A stretch of DNA of 15,417 nucleotides from Saccoglossus kowalevskii (taxonomy: Eukaryota > Hemichordata > Enteropneusta > Harrimaniidae): assembly GCF_000003605.2 (NCBI RefSeq), contig NW_003129919.1, forward strand, positions 1-15,417, given 5' to 3'. Within the stretch, counting starts at the first letter, position 1; each line of letters begins with the position of its first letter. The notes beneath the pieces were generated by a model. That model saw only the letters and a program-made list of their open reading frames with translations. It was not told where the DNA came from and ran no database searches. This document shows, piece after piece, positions 8,940 to 15,417 of this stretch. A program made the position numbers and the translations under genes.

Positions 8940-9397
8940 TTAAAGATGCTTTTGCTCGTGTCTATCACATCCACGCAATTCCATAACTATATTTCTTTAT
9001 TAGAAGCACTTGAACGGACCAGGTTTGTTCATGTATTTCTGAAATCCAACCAATACACAATTTTGTTTTGTTGAAATGGTTCGTGAAATTGTTTTATTAT
9101 TTTCATTAGTCGATGATGAATAAAGTATGGAAAGTAAAAAAAACTCTTGTTAAATACATACTTATTCACTGTGATGAAAGATGTTTTTTGTATGTATAAC
9201 GTCTTATTGTGTTCCCAACTAGTTTAAATAGGTCATTCTGCATTTATGCATGTCTTTACCATAAAATACTTACAATGCATGTCTCTGTTTTGATGCAAAA
9301 TCTTGGAACAAATTTACTCGTATATTTCATATACAAGTCCTAGTATTGTATTGCACCATGACAGAACGACGCGAACATCATAAATCTTCCCGATGAA
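8940..9397. other. Non-coding AT-rich stretch
   Basis: No open frame of note, no repeat structure and no splice-site pair was recognised here. Confidence 0.45.
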
Positions 9398-9403
9398 TAC
9401 AAG

Positions 9404-9548
9404 CAGGGGCGGATCTAGGATTCTGGAATGGGGGGGGGGGGGGCGATAAGTTGGCAAGGCTAAGTTCGCGAGCACCGATGGCGCGAAGCCCTGTTGGTTG
9501 TTAAAAATAGGGGGGTTGCCCTCTCGGCCCCCTCTAAATCTGCCCATG
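9404..9548. mobile_element. MITE-like element, CAGGGGCGGATC ends, 6-bp TACAAG duplication
   Basis: The left end CAGGGGCGGATCTAGG and the reversed right end CATGGGCAGATTTAGAGG are related terminal inverted repeats. The 145-bp block is flanked immediately on both sides by TACAAG (9398-9403 and 9549-9554), consistent with a target-site duplication. It has a G14 tract (9430-9443), a second GGGGGG run, and CGCGAGCACCGATGGCGCGA in the middle. I associate that style with widespread short GC-rich repeats in marine invertebrates, from memory. There is no coding capacity for a transposase. A CAGGG start is typical of hAT elements, but those leave 8-bp duplications, so the superfamily is not settled. 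Minus-strand frames covering it are Pro/Gly-rich artefacts. Confidence 0.75.
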
Positions 9549-9554
9549 TACAAG

Positions 9555-10120
9555 TACAACTGGGACAGGGTATTCCAGGAATTTGAAAAAAGAGAAAGAT
9601 AATGAAATGTAGCTTTTCAAGTTGACATGGTGACAAGTAGTTGCATTGCACAAGTTGTTTTTTATATCAAAGCCCTGTTACCCGTGCCATAAGAAATGTT
9701 TTTGCACTATTGAAAATACTCCCAATAATACTATCCAATTAAAATATGGATGCAATGTTTATAGAAAGACATTCATATTTTTCAATTCGGCGGTGGTGGT
9801 CTGCGAATTGCATGCAAGCTGCATTTATCGATGTCATACATTTAAATAATGTTCTAAACTAATTGTATCCGCATCTGTTTGCATAGCTCAGATAATTTGA
9901 AGACAAGGGAACCAGCTTACCTGGTCTTTCAAAATGAGGTCAGAGCCGCTCATCGACAAGTTGAGGTATGTACGGGTGTTTCTACATAGTATTTGCGAGA
10001 GGAAAAGATGATACGCAGTTTTGTCTATATGCCACCAATTTGTAAGATAGAACGTTAGTATGGGATAATCGTTTACACGCCTAAAAGAAATATACGAAGT
10101 GCATAACGATAGTTAATACA
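9555..10120. other. Non-coding stretch with opposed splice-donor motifs
   Basis: No supported gene. At 9921-9965 two consensus donors point in opposite directions and are described in the findings. The rest is AT-rich without recognisable content. Confidence 0.4.
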
Positions 10121-11180
10121 TTTAATAATATAATAATAATAGTTTATTCAGTACTTTGGCCTCCGGATATGTACAAAGAATGTTACAAAAATAATAAATA
10201 CAAGAAGTGCTAGTAAAGGTAACAAAAGAAAAGAAAAACACATTTTTTAAATACTATCTCGTATAGTATATGCCTGTATTAAATAGCATGCTATGTTTCT
10301 CTGTAAATGTTTGTTATTTGTTTTCATTAAGTTATTAAATTTAATTGGATCTGGGTAAGTATAATAATAAGCTGGTAAGTATGTTTTCCTTATGTCAGAA
10401 TAAAGTGGACAGCATAACCGGAAATGAAACTCGTCTTCAAAGATATCACGACAAAAATTACAGTAACATTCATTTCTAGAAACGTTTTGTCTCCTGCCTG
10501 TCTCAATGTGTAAAGTATGTGCTGATATTCTAAACTTACAAAGCACATTTAACAAATGTCTATCTATCAAAATTACGTAAATAATTCTCGCAGCCAAAAA
10601 TGGTTTTAAAACATCTATATGTTACAAGTTTTGGGCTGTCATTTACTGCAGCTGACCACTGTTGCGAGTCTGTTGCTTAAATATATTTAAAAATGCCAAT
10701 TCATTTCCCACCCCCTGTGATAGCCAAGCTTCCCCATACCATATGAAAATAATATTTTTTTAACTGATAATGCCCAACATTGTTGATTACTTCGAGATTT
10801 ACAATACTGAAAATGATAACACTTAAAAACATATCTACTTTCATTTATCTTTAGTTTATGCAACCAATATTTAATAATACGTAAATACATTTGTACTTTT
10901 AGGATATAACGCCCCAATTCCACCCTTAATGCAAGAGTAGATGTGTTGTCGCCTACATTCAGAGCATATCTACAAAATGTATTATGAATATTTTCTATAT
11001 GCTTGGCATCGTGTAAAACCCCCAAATTTCGCTACCATATAATAAATTCGGTAGTACCTTTGAATTGAACACTGTAAATAGCAAATTGATTGGTAAGTAT
11101 TTGTAATTCCGTAAACATTGTTTTCAGATTAAAAATACATTTGCTGGCCTGATTTGCGATTGTTTGCGGTACATAGTTTT
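10121..11180 (-). pseudogene. 5'-truncated non-LTR retrotransposon (LINE), C-terminal RT region and 3' tail
   Basis: Read on the minus strand, the piece starts with residues ANQASKCIF (near 11155) and LPINLL (11096). It continues through LLYGSEIWG (11045-11022), CRYALNVGDNTSTLALRVEL and LRIIKYWLHKL. Next come the QQWSA segment (10664) and KFRISAHTLHIETGR, and then a Cys-x2-Cys-x8-His-x3-Cys knuckle (CNFC to FHFRLC, about 10455-10420), ending at a TAA at 10247. This is the thumb/C-terminal part following the RT domain in jockey-like invertebrate LINEs. Frames change at least four times: near 11130, between SEIWG and HDAKH (11020), near 10690, and at a GATA duplication (GATAGATAGACA) near 10573. 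A 3' UTR follows, ending GAATAAACTATTATTATTAT (about 10150-10131), the A/T-rich simple tail expected at a LINE 3' end. The catalytic RT core is absent. It may extend to about 11270. Non-functional. Confidence 0.85.
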
Positions 11181-11780
11181 ACAATCAAATTCATTGAGTC
11201 ATTTGTTCATTATACTTCATTACTTGCACATTTCGAAATCAGTACTTTTATTAACATTTTCAGAATTCGAAGATTAATTACAGAATAGATAAAACATCGT
11301 TAATAATTCATGTCATGGAGATATAGCGAGTGGTTCGGGTCACATAGAGGATGGGCGACGTGCTTTCACGTCCATACATCGGTGAGTACACGGTGACATC
11401 GAGAGAACTCGGTCTGCTGACTTGAAAGTTAGTTCTGTAAAATAAAGTCAATTTTCTTATTAAATAAATATGACTGACTTAGTTATTAATGCATCTAAAA
11501 AAATAGAATCACATTTTGCTTGAGGAAGTGATTCAGAATGGCCCTCAAAGCACTTGTAAAACCCCAAAAAACATCACCGGCGGCGGCCTCCATCTGTTCT
11601 CCTGTAAGTTATTTTTCCAAATTCTCCTTCTATTCCAAATCTTAGTGAAACCCCTGTTCTGCCTCCCACTCCGTGTGTTAATGTAATACATACAATCATA
11701 ATAAAATAGATCAGTTTATGTATCAGTACAAGCCGACAAACGTGCTATTGCGAGTACGAGTCAGTGAACTGATTACAAAC
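11181..11780. other. Unassigned stretch with candidate exon-like islands
   Basis: The first 90 bases may still belong to the adjacent LINE remnant. Two GC-richer islands, 11351-11381 and 11538-11603, each pair a strong start context with a consensus splice donor on the plus strand. See the findings. Neither has a recognised product. Confidence 0.35.
11538..11603 (+). CDS. Candidate initiating exon, 22 codons (unproven)
   Basis: CAGAATGG gives A at -3 and G at +4. The frame MALKALVKPQKTSPAAASIC followed by SP stays open to CCT, where a strong donor GTAAGTT begins (phase 0). The codons are GC-richer than the surroundings (CCG GCG GCG GCC). On the opposite strand the same bases give another open frame from 11593 (MEAAAGDVFWGF and onward, 32 codons to a TAG at 11495), so coding strand is not certain. 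No downstream acceptor or continuing exon was identified. It could equally be part of a GC-rich repeat. Confidence 0.2.
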
Positions 11781-11867
11781 GCTAGTCGGTGGCCGGGACG
11801 GTGCATTGCCTGTCTCGGCCTGACCTGAACGGCGGTTAGCAAGACGGTAAAGCCGCCTTCCAAGTGT
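11781..11867 (+). repeat. GC-rich hairpin island with tRNA-Gly-like segment
   Basis: GGCCGGGAC (11791-11799) pairs with GTCTCGGCC (11812-11820), 8 of 9 positions plus a wobble. GGCGGTT (11831-11837) pairs with AAGCCGCC (11850-11857, one bulge). The second part reads TTAGCAAGACGGTAAAGC, like a tRNA D-arm, followed by GCCTTCCAAG. The latter equals the anticodon loop of tRNA-Gly(TCC) with its first flanking pair. No T-arm or B-box follows, so this is not a tRNA gene. It may be a truncated tRNA-derived SINE head. The strand is chosen from the tRNA-like reading. Confidence 0.4.
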
Positions 11868-12195
11868 GTGTATATTTTACATCGCAATTAACTTGAATAA
11901 ATTCTGTTCTCCAATCGTAATTACTGACAAAAGCTACCATTTTTGCATACAAATGGGTAAACTCTCCTCCATCAAATCACCATCTCTGACCGATTTTTCA
12001 GCAAGCTAACCCCATAATTAACCGTCGTGAAACACGATGAATCGCACATGCGGTTGTCGGGAAAAAAAAATTGTGAGTCGAAAACTAGTCTCGTTGCACG
12101 AGATTTCCAATTACATTGAGTCAGATTTAGGGATGAAATGTGTTTTTAACATTATGAATGGACTTGTTACGTTGGTAATTAAATAAATTAGTGTC

Positions 12196-12215
12196 GTTAT
12201 ACGAGGTTATACGAA
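12196..12215. repeat. 10-bp tandem duplication
   Basis: GTTATACGAG is followed directly by GTTATACGAA. Nine of ten bases match. Minor slippage repeat. Confidence 0.8.
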
Positions 12216-12283
12216 CATAACAGCTCCAATTTGTAGTCACTGTAATGAATATTCTATTTCTAAACTACGTGTCTGTTCAGCTA

Positions 12284-12313
12284 ATGGAAATTAACTTGAT
12301 GGAAATTAACTTG
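12284..12313. repeat. 15-bp perfect tandem duplication
   Basis: ATGGAAATTAACTTG is present twice without mismatch at 12284-12298 and 12299-12313. Recent local duplication, no apparent function. Confidence 0.95.
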
Positions 12314-12362
12314 TTGCGATGAATAAAACGCTGCCGTTAAAGATTGGCACAGTATGTTACGA

Positions 12363-12386
12363 TTACAGGGTACATCAACCCTGTAA
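12363..12386. repeat. Perfect 9-bp inverted repeat
   Basis: TTACAGGGT and ACCCTGTAA are exact complements around the six-base loop ACATCA. No adjacent gene explains it as a terminator or regulatory hairpin. Confidence 0.75.
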
Positions 12387-12806
12387 CAGAGCTCTAAGGT
12401 GACGGATGTCGGGGTGTGGATATTCACAGAAATTCGTATGACCCAAGAATCAATCAAAATGTAAAAAAGTAAAATAAAACTGTAGTAACAATGCTGACGT
12501 ATCATAATCTGATCGACATATTCTAGAAATGTATATGGCATTTGTATAAACTCACAAATGTTCGTGTTATATCGATGTTACGTTCTGGTGAAAACAACGG
12601 ATCTAAACAAAAAATCGAAATGAACATGTTGAAAGTTTACAATCTTAATTAAAAAATAATTTATAAGTGTTTATTTTCAATTGTGCCTTGGATATTTACT
12701 TTGCCACGTCAACAGATTTGAGTCACGATTCATGCACATGCATTATTAATATGCCCGACATCACACGCCAAATCCATTATATCATTTTTCATTACTCGCG
12801 CCAAAT

Positions 12807-12953
12807 ATGAATCACTTTATTCCCATTGCACTGTGCGTGGTCGCTACGGCATGTATTCTGCATGCATCTACAGTGGAAAAGAACGAGCCGGCCCCATCAT
12901 CACCATTTCCCACTGCTCCTTGGTTGCGCATACATTTCCCCATACATACGTAA
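12807..12953 (+). CDS. Small secreted-peptide ORF (48 aa) with signal peptide, candidate gene or first exon
   Basis: ATG at 12807 has A at -3. The 48-codon frame ends at TAA 12951-12953. Residues 1-20 (MNHFIPIALCVVATACILHA) have a short polar start, a hydrophobic core of about 14 residues, and small residues suitable for signal peptidase at A13-T-A15 or A20-S21. The remaining 28 residues are Pro/Ser-rich (NEPAPSSPFPTAPW) with a basic-aromatic end (LRIHFPIHT). There are no paired Cys after the signal, no dibasic sites and no Gly amidation signal. GC content is visibly above the flanks, as expected for coding sequence. A GTAACA just at the stop could be a weak donor, so this may be exon 1 of a longer secreted protein. 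An overlapping longer frame starting 12826 lacks such features. The family is not recognised. A chance ORF cannot be excluded. Confidence 0.45.
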   Translation: MNHFIPIALCVVATACILHASTVEKNEPAPSSPFPTAPWLRIHFPIHT

Positions 12954-13285
12954 CATGACAAATGCTACTTCAAATTCATTTGAAAACTTTAACTACATAG
13001 TGTTCTACATAAATGCCATAAACTATTACTACTATATGAATCTAATACTATGATCACATATACAACAAACCACTGGATCAACGAAATTTATTTATTATCA
13101 CCGGTTAGTGTCATTAGGATACCAAAAATGATAAAAACAAAGGGGGCGAAATATCATAGAAATAGCCATAATTGCATTTGGCACTGATTTCTATGGTAAA
13201 ATTATTTCCTAATGTCGCGATATTTGTCTCAGTAAACAATACGTTTAATTTAGTACGTTTCAAGTGTGATAAATTATATAACATG
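12954..13285. other. Non-coding interval
   Basis: Contains only the imperfect inverted repeat at 13112-13214. No coding signal or polyadenylation motif AATAAA was clearly tied to the ORF upstream. Confidence 0.4.
13112..13214. repeat. Imperfect inverted repeat, possible fold-back element
   Basis: CATTAGGA (13112-13119) pairs with TCCTAATG (13207-13214), and CATAGAAAT (13155-13163) pairs with ATTTCTATG (13187-13195). The left arm is about 24 bases longer, as if it had an insertion that includes AAAGGGGGCG. The ordered pairing of two blocks is unlikely by chance. No clear target-site duplication is visible. Confidence 0.55.
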
Positions 13286-14449
13286 GAAAGTTACCCTCAT
13301 AATGTGTAATTTCGTCCAATTTCGTTGCTTCCAATAATCTCAAAAAACACGTGCATGATCACTTGTACCATTATTTCAATAGTCATGATTTAATTTAGAA
13401 ATCGCAGTCAGGTTTTCGGAAATCACATTCTTTCCATACAGCTATGATTAAACTATGCGATGCATTACTTAGCAATATGGATGGTGGCTTATTGTGTGCG
13501 TTTGATATGGTAGATAAGCATGCATTATTGAATAAGCTCTCAATTTATGGCATTTCTACAATCTCCGTTATATAGTTTACTTCTTATTCAACTGACAAAA
13601 AGCAAGTTGTGTATTTGATGGGTAAACAGTTGGATGCTGTCAATATTCGACATGGTGTACCACAGGGCTCAATTTTAGAACCATTATTATTTCTTCTATT
13701 TATTAATGACCTACTAATATTACTTGGAAATAGTTCCATTTATATGTATGCGGACGATCGTCTGGACCAAGTATCAATTTAGTCACATGATGTTTGTCCA
13801 ATTTTGCGTTGGGTTAATTTGCTATTAACCCAACGCAAAATTGGCCATGTCAATCAACACATCTAAATCAAAATCTATGCTCGTTGGATCCCGTCAAAGG
13901 CTGCTAATACTGGTGAAGATTTTCTGGTTGAACAGTAAGTTTCGAAAAGTCGCACGGGGTGGTATTAGATAAAACTCTATCATGGGATCATCATGTAGAT
14001 ATACTTTGTAAAAAGCTTAGCCAAATAATTGGTGTTCTTATGAGAGTTCGCAGTTTCTTACCTATTTCCGTCAGAAGAACACTGTATTTTTTATTTATTC
14101 AGTCGTTATTGGACTATTGTTGTATAGTATGGGGCAATACAAGTCAATCAAATTTATGTCGGGTGTATAAGCTTCAGAAAAGGGCAGTTCGCGTGATTTC
14201 CTCTGACAACTTTAGCCAATAGTCGTTTGAACTGTTAGTATCTTGCCAATCGATTACAGAATTTCATATTTTCTAGTAATGCATATGGCAACCAACGGCT
14301 TGGCGCCTTTATATATATAAGCGAAATGTTCAGTTCTATCTCCAAAACCCACAAATACAGTACACGTTCCGCTCTTTATTTTATGCATTACTAAATGGAA
14401 AACATCCATAGGCCAGAAGACGTTTCAGTATAGAGGTGTAACCCTATGA
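13286..14449 (+). pseudogene. Non-LTR retrotransposon reverse transcriptase remnant
   Basis: In order: FRPISLLPIISK (from 13310), HVHDHLYHYFN and KSQSGFR (13402), AFDMVD (13499), then HGVPQGS and FLLFINDL (about 13650-13710). The YADD catalytic box is at 13747-13758. Then come KSMLVGSRQRL, LSWDHHVDILCKKLSQ, RVRSFLP and LLDYCCIVWGNTSQSN (about 14110-14160). Last are YKLQKRAVRVIS, ATNGLAP, SEMFSSISKTHKYSTRS and QKTFQYRGVTL (14414-14446). This is an RT domain plus C-terminal region typical of jockey-like LINEs. It is dead: frames change at the A6 run near 13345, around 13820-13840, near 13940 and more than once after 14222. A TAG at 13573 replaces the expected Trp codon, motif A lacks the residues before AFD including its first Asp, and a TGA closes the last segment. 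No endonuclease domain is in the window. The element is 5'-truncated. Confidence 0.9.
13798..13844. repeat. Perfect 21-bp palindrome inside the RT remnant
   Basis: CCAATTTTGCGTTGGGTTAA plus T (13798-13818) and its exact reverse complement (13824-13844) flank the loop TTGCT. The left arm continues the RT reading (PILRWVN), while the right arm interrupts it before the RT reading resumes at AMSINTSKS (13844). The right arm is therefore an inverted copy inserted into the gene. Confidence 0.95.
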
Positions 14450-14633
14450 CATATATCACTCTGCCATGAAAGAAAAACAAATCGGGACGGTACAGAATGA
14501 TTTCCAGCTGATACAACACGAATAAAAAAAAACTCTTCTCTTCCTCGAAAGAAGCAAAAAAATAAAAACAAGGGCTGGGAACGCCAAATTATATCCCACC
14601 AAATGAAAATGAGGGAATTACAAAATATGACAG

Positions 14634-14647
14634 GAGAGAGAGAGAGA
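14634..14647. repeat. Short (GA)n microsatellite
   Basis: Seven GA dinucleotides lie within the junction between the two plus-strand LINE remnants. Confidence 0.9.
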
Positions 14648-14883
14648 AAAGAGCTTAACACCATGCACAGAAACTAACTGTAACCCAGAGAAATTAAAAG
14701 ATGATCCCCAGTGCAGAATATGTGACAGATATGAGGAGACCGCCGACCATATTGTATATCGAGCAGGCAGAATACATTCAAAGACACAACAGGTCAGCTA
14801 CATACATGTACTGGAAGATCTATTACAAGATCAAGACAGCAGAACAGTTTCTCGGTTTGAACAAAAATGACGGTACAGTGTAA
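14640..14883 (+). pseudogene. Second LINE family remnant, C-terminal zinc-knuckle region
   Basis: Residues ELNTMHRN (14651) lead, after stops, to DDPQCRICDRYEETADHIV (14700-14756). This has a Cys-x2-Cys-x8-His arrangement but no final Cys. A shift of frame near 14760 continues as EYIQRHNRSATYMYWKIYYK (from 14770) and ends at 14883. The pattern DP-C-x2-C, ET-x2-HI, then YxxRHxxxxxxIHW is what I recall from the post-RT region of another invertebrate LINE family, distinct from the element at 13286-14449. It is short, frame-shifted and non-functional. It may have inserted next to, or been joined to, the preceding remnant. Confidence 0.7.
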
Positions 14884-15386
14884 AGACAACCAGGCTCAAT
14901 GGGAGTGATTTCTCCCGTGTTTGATGCACTTGGTTCACGAAATGCCAGAACAGAGAAATATTATTGCTGATACCAGGCAACATGAAACTCCAATTACCAT
15001 TAATTGTATACCTACTAATTATGATAAAATTAAACAAACAACATGTCATTTAAACGACATTAGATCAACTTTGCATAATTTGTTTGTATTGTTTGATATT
15101 ATTCCGTAATTTGTCAGGTAATTGCGGATACATGTTTTCGCGAGATATTTGTATATTGGGAGATGAATAGCATGTTGCAAAACATCCGGTTTAGTTTACC
15201 TTTCCCATAAAGCACGATTTTTTGTGAAATTTCCTCGACACAAATTTACTTGATATGTTGCCGCTGCCAGTACTGTTTTGGGGAGTGTAAATACTAACAA
15301 TTTTCGCGTGTTCTCGCAATCATGCGTTGTGCAAAATATCCAGGTGTGAAATTTTATGTAAATACAGTTTCATCATCTTTATTAAG

Positions 15387-15387
<1 letters not shown>
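14884..15387. other. Non-coding AT-rich stretch
   Basis: The first part may be decayed sequence of the preceding LINE. No domain was recognised in its short frames, including the overlapping 62- and 72-codon ones on opposite strands. Confidence 0.4.

Positions 15388-15417
<30 letters not shown>
15388..15417. repeat. (TA)n microsatellite, reaches the window edge
   Basis: Fifteen uninterrupted TA dinucleotides run to the end of the window, so the full length is unknown. Confidence 0.97.

Larger units (their letters stand above)
11868..12806. other. Non-coding stretch upstream of the small secreted-peptide ORF
   Basis: No supported gene. It holds small duplications (12196-12215 and 12284-12313) and a hairpin (12363-12386). 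The last 100 bases before 12807 contain AT-rich TATA-like runs (ATTATATC near 12777) that could serve a promoter, but none is convincing. Confidence 0.4.

Noticed and set aside
9314-9651. Pro/Gly-rich minus-strand frames.
   Set aside because: They read through the poly-G-containing MITE at 9404-9548 and are composition artefacts.
12826-13053. 75-codon plus-strand frame beginning MHCAWSLRHV.
   Set aside because: It overlaps the 12807 ORF in another frame, has no signal peptide, and ends in AT-rich low-complexity residues.
1-15417. CRISPR array, prokaryotic operon, phage, or a defence or biosynthetic system.
   Set aside because: The repeats are minisatellite-type without spacers, no bacterial-style gene packing exists, and splice sites and LINEs show that this is animal DNA. 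No novel multi-gene system is visible in this window.

Overview
This is AT-rich metazoan nuclear DNA (roughly two thirds A+T by eye) and gene-poor. It looks like accessory or intronic/intergenic sequence of an invertebrate. Three things point that way: a split rhodopsin-family GPCR exon with good GT-AG signals; decayed non-LTR retrotransposon (LINE) pieces whose encoded residues resemble jockey/LINE-type elements common in molluscs, cnidarians and other marine invertebrates; and short MITE-like DNA elements. A lophotrochozoan such as a mollusc is a guess, not a demonstration. No bacterial operon, rRNA, CRISPR or phage structure is present.

Left part (1-1251): a minisatellite of 29-30 bp monomers is organised into a 268-bp, nine-monomer higher-order repeat. 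It is followed on the minus strand by one convincing coding exon (941-1251), which carries the extracellular N-terminus, TM1, ICL1 and TM2 of a peptide-receptor-like class A GPCR. The gene runs right to left, so the minisatellite lies in the next intron and the remaining exons are outside the window.

Middle (1252-10110): mostly non-coding. It holds interspersed direct repeats (2974-3540), small tandem duplications, several inverted repeats, a cloverleaf-like nest of hairpins (5008-5085), and two well-delimited MITE-like insertions. One has TTAA target duplications (7400-7555). The other has CAGGGGCGGATC-type ends and a 6-bp TACAAG duplication (9404-9548).

Right part (10110-15417): three degenerate LINE remnants of apparently different families lie at 10121-11180 (minus), 13286-14449 (plus) and 14640-14883 (plus). 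The middle one carries a perfect 21-bp inverted duplication that looks like a template-switch scar. Between them are a GC-rich hairpin island with tRNA-Gly-like features (11781-11867), several unproven initiating-exon candidates, and a short ORF (12807-12953) encoding a convincing signal peptide followed by a Pro-rich tail. The window ends in a (TA)n microsatellite.

The genes do not form a pathway. The main items worth follow-up are the GPCR exon, the small secreted-peptide ORF and the structural repeats.
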